NCBI RefSeq assembly: GCF_018861905.1
Contig: NZ_JAHLDU010000004.1
Span: 124,001 to 188,000, forward strand
Source of the DNA: Clostridium sp. DSM 17811
GTDB taxonomy: Bacteria; Bacillota; Clostridia; Clostridiales; Clostridiaceae
Length of the DNA stretch: 64,000 nt
Reading direction: 5' to 3'
The notes under the pieces are model-generated. The model saw only the letters and a program-made list of their open reading frames with translations, was not told the origin of the DNA and searched no databases. How positions within the stretch are numbered: the first letter of the stretch is position 1; every line of letters begins with the position of its first letter. Made by a program: the position numbers and the translations under genes. Below are positions 10,134 through 19,575 of this stretch, one piece after another.

Positions 10134-10319
10134 TGTAAATTCCTCCTTATGGTTTTTAATTTCTATATTTATTTAAATTATTTGTAAAGATGTATGTCTT
10201 ATATTCATTTTATCACAAACAAATATATATATGAAGCAAACTTGACTAAATTAGCAGTATAATAAATGTATATGATTAAATTTTAAAGAATGTGATAAAA
10301 AAAATGGAGGCGAAAAATT

Positions 10320-11156
10320 TTGATAATAGGTGGAAGAGCTCATGATTTTGGAAAATTACCAGTTGCGCAGCTTGCAGCGAAAGTATCAAAGCAGGGTTAT
10401 TCATATGTTCAATTGGCTTTAAGTAAAGCGATATATGGAATAGATTGTAGTTTTGGTAAGTTAAGTCCAGGCCTTGGGAACTATATTAGGGATAGTTTTA
10501 AAAAAGAAAATGTTCAGATTGCTGTTTTAGGTTGTTATATAAATCATATACACCCGGATATCCCAAAAAGAAGGGCCGAGATTGATAGGTTTAAGGAACA
10601 TATAAGATTTGCTAGAGATTTTGGATGTAGTATAGTTGGAACAGAAACTGGAACTTTAAAGGTTGATGGCTTAAGTGATTATGATAACGAGTCAGAATCA
10701 GCTTTTGAAACTTTAATTGAAAGTTTAAAAGAGCTTATATGTGAAGCTGAAAAATTTGGAGTTATAGTTGGAATTGAGGGAGGAAAAAATGAGGTTGTAT
10801 CTACGCCTCAAAGAATGAGAAGAGTCCTAGATTTGATTCCGTCAAATAATTTACAAGTTATATACGATCCAACTAATTATATATCAATATTAAACTTTAA
10901 GGATCAAAATGATCTTATTAAAGATGCCTTTAATTTATTTGGTGATAGAATGGTAGTTTTGCATGCAAAGGATTTTGTAGTTCGCAATGATAAAATAAAT
11001 ATTGTAGCTGCGGGCAAGGGAAATTTAAATTATGAGTTGATACTGAAACTGATTAAGGAGAGAAAACCATTTATAAATATTTTGCTTGAGGATATTAAAG
11101 AAGTGGATATGGATGGAAGTATTAAGTTTATTGAACAACTTTATAATAGAGTATAA
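10320..11156 (+). CDS. Sugar phosphate isomerase/epimerase (xylose-isomerase-like TIM barrel)
   Basis: About 278 aa, cytoplasmic, of the AP-endonuclease-2/xylose-isomerase-like family. Barrel metal-ligand motifs are visible: GIEGG (Glu after strand 5), YDPTNY (Asp), LHAKDF (His) and LLED near the C-terminus (Glu). The start is TTG with GGAGG nine bases upstream. Family members isomerise or epimerise keto sugars or act in inositol and uronate catabolism; the exact substrate cannot be read from sequence. It is a monocistronic unit between divergent tkt and a terminator. A role in channelling an uncommon sugar released by the locus is inferred. Confidence 0.88.
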   Translation: MIIGGRAHDFGKLPVAQLAAKVSKQGYSYVQLALSKAIYGIDCSFGKLSPGLGNYIRDSFKKENVQIAVLGCYINHIHPDIPKRRAEIDRFKEHIRFARDFGCSIVGTETGTLKVDGLSDYDNESESAFETLIESLKELICEAEKFGVIVGIEGGKNEVVSTPQRMRRVLDLIPSNNLQVIYDPTNYISILNFKDQNDLIKDAFNLFGDRMVVLHAKDFVVRNDKINIVAAGKGNLNYELILKLIKERKPFINILLEDIKEVDMDGSIKFIEQLYNRV

Positions 11157-11176
11157 TAAAAAAATACGAAATTTAA

Positions 11177-11212
11177 GGGGCAGTTTATTACTAAATAGTA
11201 ATAAGCTGCCCC
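11177..11212. terminator. Hairpin terminator between convergent genes
   Basis: GGGGCAG-based arms of 16 bases (11177-11192 and 11197-11212) with one G-U pair and loop AAAT. It lies between the convergent isomerase and DUF624 genes. The T tracts are weak on both sides, so efficiency is uncertain. Confidence 0.7.
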
Positions 11213-11217
11213 TATTA

Positions 11218-11943
11218 TTAGAGATTTTCTAGTTTAGGTTTATCAGTATTTAGTTTTAGTTTGTTTTCAATTTCTAATAATACATTTTTTTGATAATACA
11301 TTATTAAATAACAAACAATACTTGATATGAATAGTAATATAAAGGTAGAGACTTTAAAAAATACAAAGCCTACAATTAAAAAACTTGAAAGACATAAAAG
11401 TGTAACATTGAATTTTCGAATGGTATAGTATGCTGCTGTTTTAAAAATATCTTTCCAGCCTAAATAAAATCTTGAGATTATTGGGAATACATACAGATTT
11501 ATTGAAAAAACAAAAACTATTATGACAAAAACGGAAACTGTTAATGGTTTTGGGTAAGCATTTGCAATAAAATATTTAATATCAATAGAGAGTATGCATA
11601 GTAGCATTATTTCTAAAGCACCGAAAAATAAAGATTGAATAAAATTGGTTTTATAAGCTTTAAAAAAATCCTTTGTAATATTTATATCTTTTTCACGTAT
11701 AAGTTTGCCCATCACACTAAATAAAGCTGTTGCTGCAGGTGCTATAGGAATACAACATACAATCAGGATAGAAGTAAACCCTTGTGGGATTTTATTTGTT
11801 CCAATAGAAAAAAGTATAATGAACATAATAACTAATGGAATATTAAGAAGTAGAAAGTAAAAATTACCTAGGAGGAACCAAAATATATAATTAGTTATTG
11901 TGTAGAAAGGTCCCTCACCAAATTCTCTTTTTGATTTAGCCAT
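11218..11943 (-). CDS. YesL-like DUF624 membrane protein
   Basis: A 241-aa integral membrane protein with about five or six hydrophobic helices. The N-terminus matches the DUF624/YesL pattern (FGEGPFYTITNYIFWFLLGNFYF; polar head, then an aromatic-rich first helix). Such proteins sit beside YesMN-OPQ type sugar systems in Firmicutes and their function is unknown. An AGGAGG-type site precedes the ATG. It stands alone on the minus strand, divergent from the ABC exporter at 12250. It is assigned by family resemblance and context. Confidence 0.85.
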   Translation of the reverse strand: MAKSKREFGEGPFYTITNYIFWFLLGNFYFLLLNIPLVIMFIILFSIGTNKIPQGFTSILIVCCIPIAPAATALFSVMGKLIREKDINITKDFFKAYKTNFIQSLFFGALEIMLLCILSIDIKYFIANAYPKPLTVSVFVIIVFVFSINLYVFPIISRFYLGWKDIFKTAAYYTIRKFNVTLLCLSSFLIVGFVFFKVSTFILLFISSIVCYLIMYYQKNVLLEIENKLKLNTDKPKLENL

Positions 11944-12163
11944 TTTTTTCCTCCAACTGCATTATAAAATGCATTTATGTAAATTATTATAATAATTAAA
12001 TTGTTTTATAGTCAATTAAAATGTAACACAAAAGGAGTTAAATGCAAATAGGTAGAAGTTATAAAAAAGACAAATAGATTTTGGTGCTTTCTACATATTA
12101 ACATAATAGATGGTAATAGTAAGGTAAAATTTTCATTTAATTGATAAAAAAATGCTGGATATA

Positions 12164-12192
12164 TTGTCGTAAATGTTTAATAGTGGTATAAT
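12164..12192 (+). promoter_or_regulatory. SigA-type promoter of ABC exporter gene
   Basis: TTGTCG (12164-12169) and TATAAT (12187-12192) are spaced by exactly 17 bp, with the -10 box preceded by TGG. The start codon is 57 bp downstream. Confidence 0.7.
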
Positions 12193-12202
12193 TTAGGCTA
12201 AA

Positions 12203-12216
12203 TGACAACGGTTACG
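12203..12216. promoter_or_regulatory. cre-like operator TGACAACGGTTACG
   Basis: Twelve of 14 positions fit the CcpA/LacI-family consensus TGWAANCGNTNWCA. It begins 10 bp after the -10 box, where a bound repressor would block transcription. The same 14-mer with one change (TGATAACGGTTACG) lies upstream of the NlpC/P60 gene at 40891. Confidence 0.5.
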
Positions 12217-12249
12217 ACACAGCAAAAGAAGTGGTAGGAAGGTGCATAA

Positions 12250-14037
12250 ATGGATGATATTAATGGACATGATTTAGAATTTGAGACACTGCTCAAAGAA
12301 CAAAATATATATAAAAATAAACCCGTCAAAACATTAGCATATTTATATAAAGATAATATTTCAAAATTACTTTTATCTTTTTTATTTTTTATTATTAAGC
12401 ATTTACCAACTTGGGTAATGCCAATTATAACAGCAAATGTTATTGATATTGTAAGTAGTCCAGCAAGGCATAACTTAAAAGGTTTATGGATTAATTTAAT
12501 AATAGCATCTTTATTAATTATTCAAAATGTTCCAAGTAATATATTATATACAAAATATTTCAGCCAAGCATTAAGATGTGTAGAAGCGGAACTTAGGAGT
12601 AAGTTAGTAAGAAAATTGCAAATATTATCAATTTCTTATCATAAACAATTAAAATCAGGAAAGATTCAATCTAAGGTATTAAGAGATGTAGAGGCAATTA
12701 CGGTACTGTCAAGGCAGATTTTTAATGGGTTTGTACCAACAATTCTTAATATTGTTGTAGCTCTTACGATTACATTAACAAAGAGTTTTACCGTGGCAAT
12801 ATTTTTTATGTTGTCTATGCCAGTTTCTTTCTTTATTATAAAACACTTTAGAAAGAATATAAGAAAAACCAATAGGGATTTCCGTAAAGAAATTGAAGAA
12901 ATGTCTGCAAATGTGGCAGAAATGGTGGAACTTGTTCCTATTACAAGGGCACATGGACTTGAGGATGTAGAAATCACTAGAATGGATAAACAATTAGAAA
13001 AAGTAAGACATAGCGGATATAATTTGGATATTATAACTGCATTTTTAGGAGCATCAGGTTGGGCAATATTTCAAGTTTTTCAAGTTGGATGTCTTGCATT
13101 TACAGGTTACCTAGCGTACAAAGGTAAAATCACGGTTGGAGATGTTGTGTTATATCAAAGTTATTTTTCATCTATATTAAATCAGGTTTCTAGTTTAATT
13201 AATGTATACCCAGATATAGTGAAAGGATTTGAATCAATAGAGTCAGTTGGAGAAATTTTATTATCCGAGGATATTGAAGATAATAAAGGAAAAAAGAAGC
13301 TCACAAATGTTAAAGGTGATTTTGATTTTAAAGGTGTAGAATTTAATTATGAAACCTCAGAAAAGCCAGTATTAAAGGACTTTAATCTTAAGGTGAAGGC
13401 TGGAGAATGTATAGCTTTTGTAGGTGAATCAGGGGCAGGTAAAACCACAATATTAAATTTGATTATAGGGTTTAATAAAGCTTCAAAAGGAAAGTTATTA
13501 ATTGATGGCATGGATATGGCCGAAATAGATTTACGTAGTTACAGAAGCAATATAGCTGTAGTGCCTCAGAATACAATCTTGTTCTCAGGTACTATTAGAA
13601 GCAACATTACTTATGGACTTACCAATATATGTGAGGAGGAGATTATAAAGGTAATAGAATCTGCAAATTTAACAGAGGTAATTGCTAAGTTACCTAAAGG
13701 ATTAAATACTTCTATAGGGGAACACGGAGGGATGTTATCCGGGGGTCAAAGACAACGTATTGCTATAGCAAGGGCTTTAATTCGAAATCCACAAATAATT
13801 GTTTTGGATGAAGCTACCTCAGCACTAGACAATATTTCGGAACTTCATGTGCAAAAAGCTATGAAAAATCTAGTAAAAGATCGTACAACGTTTATAGTAG
13901 CACATAGACTTTCTACCATAAGAGATGCGGACCGTATAGTTGTTATGAATAATGGAAGATGTGTGGAATGTGGGACTTACGCCGAATTAATAAATTTAAA
14001 GGGAGAATTTTATAATTTAAAAAAATTACAGGGATAA
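12250..14037 (+). CDS. ABC exporter, fused membrane and ATPase domains
   Basis: A 595-aa half-transporter of the MsbA/LmrA type, expected to act as a homodimer. Residues about 30-310 form the six-helix membrane domain and 335-590 the ATPase. Motifs: Walker A GESGAGKTT, signature LSGGQRQRIAIARAL, Walker B plus catalytic Glu IIVLDEATSALD, and switch His in VAHRLST. All catalytic residues are intact. It starts the plus-strand unit that continues into the esterase and pectin methylesterase genes (25-bp gap). An exporter in a pectin-uptake locus is unusual; whether it expels a toxic breakdown product or secretes something else cannot be told. Confidence 0.92.
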   Translation: MDDINGHDLEFETLLKEQNIYKNKPVKTLAYLYKDNISKLLLSFLFFIIKHLPTWVMPIITANVIDIVSSPARHNLKGLWINLIIASLLIIQNVPSNILYTKYFSQALRCVEAELRSKLVRKLQILSISYHKQLKSGKIQSKVLRDVEAITVLSRQIFNGFVPTILNIVVALTITLTKSFTVAIFFMLSMPVSFFIIKHFRKNIRKTNRDFRKEIEEMSANVAEMVELVPITRAHGLEDVEITRMDKQLEKVRHSGYNLDIITAFLGASGWAIFQVFQVGCLAFTGYLAYKGKITVGDVVLYQSYFSSILNQVSSLINVYPDIVKGFESIESVGEILLSEDIEDNKGKKKLTNVKGDFDFKGVEFNYETSEKPVLKDFNLKVKAGECIAFVGESGAGKTTILNLIIGFNKASKGKLLIDGMDMAEIDLRSYRSNIAVVPQNTILFSGTIRSNITYGLTNICEEEIIKVIESANLTEVIAKLPKGLNTSIGEHGGMLSGGQRQRIAIARALIRNPQIIVLDEATSALDNISELHVQKAMKNLVKDRTTFIVAHRLSTIRDADRIVVMNNGRCVECGTYAELINLKGEFYNLKKLQG

Positions 14038-14062
14038 ATATCAAAAGAAAGTAGGGTAATTT

Positions 14063-15142
14063 ATGCTAAAAGAAGAAAAATATTTTACAATCAGCAATCA
14101 TTTAAAAGAATTTTATTCTCAAAAATCTAAAAAATTAGGATTTATAGCAGAAAATATTTTGGAATATGGATTATGGAAAACTGAGTTAAAAACAAAACTT
14201 AAAGAAATATTGGGAATGAATAGTATGATGTCATGTGAACTTAAACCAGAAATAGTAGAGTCAAAAAATTTTGAAGGTTACAGGCGAGATAAAGCTATTA
14301 TTCAAACAGAGCCAGGAGTTTGGATGCCTATTTATATACTGATTCCTGATGGAATTAAGCTAAATGAAAAGAGAGCTTGTGTTATTGCACCTCATGGACA
14401 TGGAGGAGGCGGTAAGGATTCAATTGTAGGAAAAATTGATACTCCGGGCATCAAAGAAAGCATAGATAAATATAACTATGATTATGGTTTGAAATTTGTG
14501 AGGCAAGGGTATGTGGTGTTTTGTAGTGATGCAAGAGGATCAGGTGAAAGAAGAGAAGATAAGCATCAAGGCACAGATATAAAAGCAATTATGAGTACTT
14601 CTTGTAATGATATAAATAATGTTGCTATTAGCATAGGGCAAACTTTGGTCGGTATGATGACCTGGGACCTTATGAGGCTTATAGATTACATCGAAACTCT
14701 TAGTTATTGCGATAGCTCAAAAATAGCATGTTGTGGATTTTCAGGAGGAGGACTGCAAGCATTATGGTTATCAGCAATAGACGAGAGAATAACTTGTAGC
14801 GTTGTTAGTGGTTATTTTTATGGATTTAAAGATTCTATATTAAATACACATTTATGTGGATGTAATTTTGTACCAAGGCTTTGGGAGTATATAGAACTTG
14901 GTGATTTAGCAGCTTTAATTGCACCGAATCCACTTTTAATTGAAAGTGGTACTAAGGATAAACTTAATGGCGCAAGGGGAATTGTTAATGCTATACAGCA
15001 GGTGGATATAACTAGAAAGGCATATAATATATTTAATAAAAAAAATAATATATATCATCATATATTTGATGGTCCTCATATGTGGAACGGAGAGAAAACA
15101 TATGATTTTGTTAATAAGTGGCGAGAGGGGTTTGACATATGA
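14063..15142 (+). CDS. Alpha/beta-hydrolase, acetyl-esterase-like (Abhydrolase_7 type)
   Basis: A 359-aa cytoplasmic serine hydrolase. Nucleophile elbow GFSGGG near residue 227, acid in the region ESGTKDKL, and catalytic His in DGPHMW near the C-terminus. CVIAPHGHGGGGKD supplies the oxyanion-loop glycines. It resembles the dienelactone-hydrolase-like esterases annotated in carbohydrate loci. It overlaps the pectin methylesterase gene by 4 bp (ATGA), so the two are translationally coupled, which supports removal of an ester (probably acetyl) from imported pectic oligomers. The substrate is inferred from context only. Confidence 0.82.
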   Translation: MLKEEKYFTISNHLKEFYSQKSKKLGFIAENILEYGLWKTELKTKLKEILGMNSMMSCELKPEIVESKNFEGYRRDKAIIQTEPGVWMPIYILIPDGIKLNEKRACVIAPHGHGGGGKDSIVGKIDTPGIKESIDKYNYDYGLKFVRQGYVVFCSDARGSGERREDKHQGTDIKAIMSTSCNDINNVAISIGQTLVGMMTWDLMRLIDYIETLSYCDSSKIACCGFSGGGLQALWLSAIDERITCSVVSGYFYGFKDSILNTHLCGCNFVPRLWEYIELGDLAALIAPNPLLIESGTKDKLNGARGIVNAIQQVDITRKAYNIFNKKNNIYHHIFDGPHMWNGEKTYDFVNKWREGFDI

Positions 15143-16110
15143 TAGTATCAAAGGATGAAAGTGGAGATTTTAAGACGGTTCAAGATGCAATAAATTCTAT
15201 ACCTAAGACAAATAAAGAAAAAATTATTATAAATATTAAAAATGGAATATATAAAGAAAAGATATACATTAATGTAGATAATGTAGTTCTTTTAGGTGAA
15301 AGTAAATCTAATACAATATTAACCTATGATGATTATGCATATAAGGAGTCTCTAAGCGGAGAAAAGATGGGTACTTTTAATTCATTTTCTACTTTCGTAG
15401 GGGGAGATAATTTTTGCGCACAAAATATAACTTTTGAAAATTCATCTGGTAGCGGAGATATATATGGTCAGGCAGTCGCTATTTATGTGGATGGTGACAA
15501 AGCTAAGTTTAAGAACTGTAGTTTTATTGGATGTCAGGACACTATATTTACAGGACCTTTACCACCAAAACCAAAGGAAGGTGATTGGTTTGGCGGGCCT
15601 AAAGATCGAGCACCAAGAAGGCCTGTACGCCAGTATTATGAAGATTGTTATATTAGAGGTGACATAGATTTTATTTTTGGATCTGCTACAGCTGTGTTTA
15701 ATCGAAGCGAAATATTCTCAAATAATAGGGAACGCGAGGTAAATGGATATATAACTGCAGCATCTACAATTGAAGGAGAAAGGTTTGGATATATATTTAT
15801 AAATTGCAAGTTACTAAGTGATGCTGCACCTAATTCCGTTTATTTAGGAAGGCCTTGGAGGGATTATGCTAAAACTGCTTTTATAAATTGTTTTATGGGA
15901 GAACATATTATAGGAGAAGGGTGGCATAATTGGGATCGCAAGGTCACTGAGCAAGCGGCTAGTTACGAGGAATATAACAGTTCAGGTCCTGGGGGAAAAC
16001 TGGATAATAGGGCTACATGGGCAAAAGTATTAAGTGACGAGGAAGTTAAAGATTATAATATAGATAATATACTTGGCCATGATTTTAATTATGAATTTTA
16101 TAAAAGCTAG
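15139..16110 (+). CDS. Pectin methylesterase (CE8), cytoplasmic
   Basis: A 323-aa right-handed beta-helix enzyme that removes methyl esters from galacturonate residues. Family motifs: GQAVAIYVDGDKA, CQDT (first catalytic Asp, with its Gln), DIDFIFGSATAVF (second Asp) and GRPWRDYAK (Arg). There is no signal peptide: the protein begins directly with the first beta-helix strand (MIVSKDESGDFKTVQDAI). This is unlike secreted plant-pathogen enzymes and implies action on imported oligogalacturonides. It is translationally coupled to the upstream esterase gene. Its stop codon lies inside the terminator stem at 16103-16130. Confidence 0.95.
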   Translation: MIVSKDESGDFKTVQDAINSIPKTNKEKIIINIKNGIYKEKIYINVDNVVLLGESKSNTILTYDDYAYKESLSGEKMGTFNSFSTFVGGDNFCAQNITFENSSGSGDIYGQAVAIYVDGDKAKFKNCSFIGCQDTIFTGPLPPKPKEGDWFGGPKDRAPRRPVRQYYEDCYIRGDIDFIFGSATAVFNRSEIFSNNREREVNGYITAASTIEGERFGYIFINCKLLSDAAPNSVYLGRPWRDYAKTAFINCFMGEHIIGEGWHNWDRKVTEQAASYEEYNSSGPGGKLDNRATWAKVLSDEEVKDYNIDNILGHDFNYEFYKS

Positions 16111-16130
16111 CAAAATAAATTGCTAGCTTT
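16103..16130. terminator. Bidirectional terminator between pectin methylesterase and GH105 genes
   Basis: Perfect 11-bp arms AAAGCTAGCAA and TTGCTAGCTTT with a six-base loop, between convergent operons. The left arm includes the stop codon of the methylesterase gene. Confidence 0.75.
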
Positions 16131-16165
16131 ACTGTTTTATTTATTAATAATTTTATAATGCTTCT

Positions 16166-17254
16166 CTAATTTAGAATTTCCATCTCTGCCGCAGCAAGGA
16201 TAAAGGCCCCAATCCCCTTTGCATCATTTGTAACAATTGGTTCACTTATATAGTACTCATATGTACCGTCTCTTTTAGTTGCGCCACCAAGTCCAGCTAC
16301 AGCGCAGGTTTTGTTTAAATTCACTAGGCCATCTTTTGTAACCATAATAAATTCATCAACAATGTTTTTATATGTTGTTTTTGCAATATCAACCCATTTT
16401 TTTGGTATATAACCTTTGTTTGATCCTTTTGCAATAGCATATAATATCATGCATGATGCAGAGGCCTCTATATAGTTACCTTTTAGGGTTCCTTTATCTA
16501 ATACTTGGTACCAAAGTCCTGTTTTTTCATCGCGAACTTTAAGAAGAGCTTCTAGTACTTCATTTAAAATTTCGATTATTCTAGCTCTATCCTTATGGGT
16601 TTCTGGTAGGTAGTCTAATACATCAACTATAGACATGACATACCAACCCATTGAACGACCCCAAAAGTTTTTAGAAAGGCCTGTTTCTTTGTTACACCAG
16701 GGCTGAACTTTCTTTTCATCCCATGCATGATATAACAATCCAGTTGCAGGATCTTTTGCGTGACGTTCACATATTAAAAATTGTTTTGTAACATCATCAA
16801 ATTCAGAAGTTTCACCAAATTCTTTTATAAACTCAGCATAAAAGGGTGAACCCATGTAAAGGCCATCTAACCAGATTTGATAAGGATAGATTTGCTTATG
16901 CCAGAATGCTCCTTCACTAGTTCTTGGGTGATTTCTTAATTGCTCTCTTAATAGAAAAGCAGCTTTTTTATATTTCTCAAGTCCTGTTTCCTTATAAAGA
17001 AGAAATAAAAGTTTTCCATTGTTTACGTGATCTATATTATATTCAGTAACACTATATTTTCTAATATCACCAGTTTCATCAATAAAAAAGTCCATATTTT
17101 TTTTAATAAAATCAAAGTATTTTTTGTCCTTAGTTATTTTCCATAATAACTCGATACCTTTAAAAATAACACCATTATCATACTCCCATTTACCATTAAA
17201 CTCTGGAGTTCGAATCATAACGGAATCAGTCATCCTAGCGGCCCAATTTTCCAT
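16166..17254 (-). CDS. GH105 unsaturated galacturonyl/rhamnogalacturonyl hydrolase (YteR/YesR-like)
   Basis: Cytoplasmic (alpha/alpha)6-barrel hydrolase, about 362 aa, that removes the 4,5-unsaturated uronic acid left at the non-reducing end by pectin or rhamnogalacturonan lyases. Motifs: WLDGLYMGSPFYAEF (containing the catalytic Asp), AFWHKQIYPYQ and WGRSMGWYVMSIVDVLDYLP. Length matches the family. ATG 17254 has AGGGG at a normal distance, whereas GTG 17263 abuts it. It is the last gene of the minus-strand operon. Its presence implies that a polysaccharide lyase acts somewhere upstream, yet none is in the window. Confidence 0.93.
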   Translation of the reverse strand: MENWAARMTDSVMIRTPEFNGKWEYDNGVIFKGIELLWKITKDKKYFDFIKKNMDFFIDETGDIRKYSVTEYNIDHVNNGKLLFLLYKETGLEKYKKAAFLLREQLRNHPRTSEGAFWHKQIYPYQIWLDGLYMGSPFYAEFIKEFGETSEFDDVTKQFLICERHAKDPATGLLYHAWDEKKVQPWCNKETGLSKNFWGRSMGWYVMSIVDVLDYLPETHKDRARIIEILNEVLEALLKVRDEKTGLWYQVLDKGTLKGNYIEASASCMILYAIAKGSNKGYIPKKWVDIAKTTYKNIVDEFIMVTKDGLVNLNKTCAVAGLGGATKRDGTYEYYISEPIVTNDAKGIGAFILAAAEMEILN

Positions 17255-17308
17255 TTGTAACACCCCTCGATTTTATTTTTAGCTTTTTTTACTATTAAAT
17301 TAATGTAA

Positions 17309-18658
17309 TTATATAACGTTATTAAGTTTTATCATAGGATCATTGCCTTTTGCATCTTTTGTTTTACATCTTGAAAATTCAACATTAATACTATTTTCTA
17401 CGTAAAAAGCTGGTCCTTCATTATTACTTATAGTAACATTGTTAAAGAAAATGTCTTTAACGTTTGAGCAGAAGAAACCTCTTTGCTTCATTGGATCAAG
17501 ATTTGCCATCATATCTGGCATGCCAGGCTCTGCGTCTTCTGCCATAGATATTGAAATATTATTAAAGGATACATCTTCGACATACATTTCAGGAAGGCCA
17601 TAGAAAAATCCAGCGGCAGCCCTTACTTCTCTAGCAGTTATATTAGAAAAGTGAATTCTTCTAAAGGCTGGAGTTTCTACTGTTATTGGGTAAGGAGCTT
17701 TATCCCAAACATATTTATCTTTTCCATTAGGTCCACAGTAGTAGTAGAGGTTTGCTATAAAAGGGCATAACACATCCTTCATTACTATGTTATTAATTCG
17801 TATATCTTCAATAACACCACCACGACCACGACGAGATTTCATTCTAATACCTCTGTCAGTTCCTTCAAATACACAATTGCTTATGGTTACGTTTCTCACA
17901 TCACCACTCATCTCACTGCCAATTACTACCCCACCGTGACCATGTACCATGGTACAATTTGTGATAGTAATATTTTCACATGGAACTCTAAGGGGAGTAG
18001 CTTCTGTTCCAGATTTTATAGTTATGCAATCATCACCAACATCAATGTGGCAATTTGAGATGTGCACATTTTTGCAAGATTCAGGGTTTATTCCATCAGT
18101 GTTAGGTGAGTCATTCGGATTTTTAATTGTAATCTTATCTATGGTTACATTATCACAGCAAATAGGATTTATTGTCCAGCTTGGTGAGTTTATTAAAGTA
18201 ACTCCTTCGATAAGCACGTTATTACAATTATGAAAACTTATCAATTTAGGCCTTGGATATAAGTTTATTTTATTTTTAAATATTTTCCACCAAAAGGCAC
18301 CTTGTCCATCTAGTTTTCCACGGCCAGTAATAGCAATGTTTTCTTCGTTTTGCGCGTATACGCAAGAGGAGTGTACAGATTGAGCGGCTCCTTCCCACCT
18401 TGAATCTACAATAGGATACTCCGTTACATCATTTGTGAATATTAAAATAGCGCCTGAATCTAAATTTAAATTAATATTGCTTTTAAGCATGATAGAACCT
18501 GTAAGAAAAGTGCCAGCAGGTACGTACACCGTACCCCCGCCAGCCTTGCTACATGATGCTATAGCTAGAGCGAAAGCATGGCTGCAAGAGGTAATACCGT
18601 CTGGAATTGCTCCAAATTCTGTAACATTGAATATTGTTGAATATGGTGAAGTATTCAT
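17309..18658 (-). CDS. GH28 polygalacturonase-family hydrolase, cytoplasmic
   Basis: A 449-aa beta-helix hydrolase of galacturonate-containing chains. All four GH28 blocks are present: NTDGINPES, GDDCITIKSG (Asp pair), GHGGVVIGSE (His) and RGIRMKSRRGRGG (RxK block). There is no signal peptide, suggesting an exo-acting enzyme on imported oligomers. The ATG at 18658 (MNTSPYSTIFNV) has an AAAGGAGG site upstream; a longer frame reaching 18706 would run into the permease gene. It lies 28 bp after the permease stop in the operon. Whether it acts on homogalacturonan or rhamnogalacturonan cannot be decided. Confidence 0.93.
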   Translation of the reverse strand: MNTSPYSTIFNVTEFGAIPDGITSCSHAFALAIASCSKAGGGTVYVPAGTFLTGSIMLKSNINLNLDSGAILIFTNDVTEYPIVDSRWEGAAQSVHSSCVYAQNEENIAITGRGKLDGQGAFWWKIFKNKINLYPRPKLISFHNCNNVLIEGVTLINSPSWTINPICCDNVTIDKITIKNPNDSPNTDGINPESCKNVHISNCHIDVGDDCITIKSGTEATPLRVPCENITITNCTMVHGHGGVVIGSEMSGDVRNVTISNCVFEGTDRGIRMKSRRGRGGVIEDIRINNIVMKDVLCPFIANLYYYCGPNGKDKYVWDKAPYPITVETPAFRRIHFSNITAREVRAAAGFFYGLPEMYVEDVSFNNISISMAEDAEPGMPDMMANLDPMKQRGFFCSNVKDIFFNNVTISNNEGPAFYVENSINVEFSRCKTKDAKGNDPMIKLNNVI

Positions 18659-18686
18659 AAAAACCTCCTTTACTTTAGGGCGGGAA

Positions 18687-19556
18687 TTATCCTTTAACTG
18701 CGCCAAGGGTTATACCTTGTACAAAGTATTTTTGACAGAAAGGATATATAACAGCAAATGGTAATATTGTAACAATTATAGCTGCATTTTGAAGAGTTTT
18801 ACTATATATACCATTTGATGCAGTTGATTGAGTGGTTGTACTCTCTATTATCATTTCCCTTATTTTAATCTGAAAGTTAAGTTTATTCGGATCTGAAATG
18901 TACAACATAAAGTTAAAATATTCATTCCAAAAGGAAACAGCGAAAAATAATCCTATTGCAGCGAGTGCTGGCTTTGATAAAGGCAACACTATTTTTACGA
19001 ATATACCCATAGGACTACAACCATCTATTTCAGCTGATTCCATTAAAGCCTTAGGAATTCCCTCAAAGAAACTCTTCATAAGTATCAAATTATAAACATT
19101 TAAACTTAATGGAAGAATAATTGACCATAAACTATTCATTAATCCAAGGTTCTTCATATTTAAATATGTAGGTACTAGTCCACCATTAAATAACATTGTA
19201 AAAAATAGTAGTGATGCAAATAGTTTTCTTCCAGGCATATCATCCTGAATTAGTATATATGCTCCTAGTGTTGTTAGGAATAAACCAATAAGTGTACCCA
19301 ATATAGTTATATAAACAGAAATAAGAAAAGGAGTATACAAGGTTGTTTGTGTAACAACAGCTTTATAAGCTGCAAGTGTTGGATGTAATGGAATAAGTCT
19401 CAAACCATATGAACCGGTGGTATCTAAAGAATCTGATACTACTTTCAAAATAGGAACAAGTATTACAACTACAGTCGCAAGTAGAAAGAATGCGTTGAAT
19501 ATTTTGAAAAAAGCTCTTCCACGGTATCCTTTTTTGAAGCTAAATTTATCATTCAT
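18687..19556 (-). CDS. Sugar ABC transporter permease (LplC/YtcP-like)
   Basis: A 289-aa membrane permease of the CUT1 family with six helices and the EAA loop MESAEIDGCSPMGIFVKIVL near residue 185. The C-terminus PFCQKYFVQGITLGAVKG is the hallmark ending of LplC/YtcP permeases, which handle complex uronic-acid oligosaccharides. It pairs with the permease 19 bp upstream and the binding protein at 20633-22102. No ATPase gene accompanies it. Confidence 0.94.
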   Translation of the reverse strand: MNDKFSFKKGYRGRAFFKIFNAFFLLATVVVILVPILKVVSDSLDTTGSYGLRLIPLHPTLAAYKAVVTQTTLYTPFLISVYITILGTLIGLFLTTLGAYILIQDDMPGRKLFASLLFFTMLFNGGLVPTYLNMKNLGLMNSLWSIILPLSLNVYNLILMKSFFEGIPKALMESAEIDGCSPMGIFVKIVLPLSKPALAAIGLFFAVSFWNEYFNFMLYISDPNKLNFQIKIREMIIESTTTQSTASNGIYSKTLQNAAIIVTILPFAVIYPFCQKYFVQGITLGAVKG

Positions 19557-19575
19557 TAATAACTATCTCCTTTCG

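Larger units (their letters stand above)
11944..12249. other. Divergent intergenic region (306 bp)
   Basis: It separates the YesL-like gene from the ABC exporter. It holds a clear promoter toward the exporter (12164-12192) and a cre-like operator (12203-12216). I see no small gene or RNA in the remainder and no confident promoter toward the YesL-like gene. Confidence 0.6.

Noticed and set aside
8146-10176. Several plus-strand frames across the transketolase gene
   Set aside because: They are antisense shadows of a full-length, motif-complete transketolase.
10242-10263. TTGACT and TATAAT upstream of the sugar isomerase gene as a promoter
   Set aside because: The spacer is only about 10 bp, too short for a SigA promoter; the TATAAT alone may still serve with another -35.
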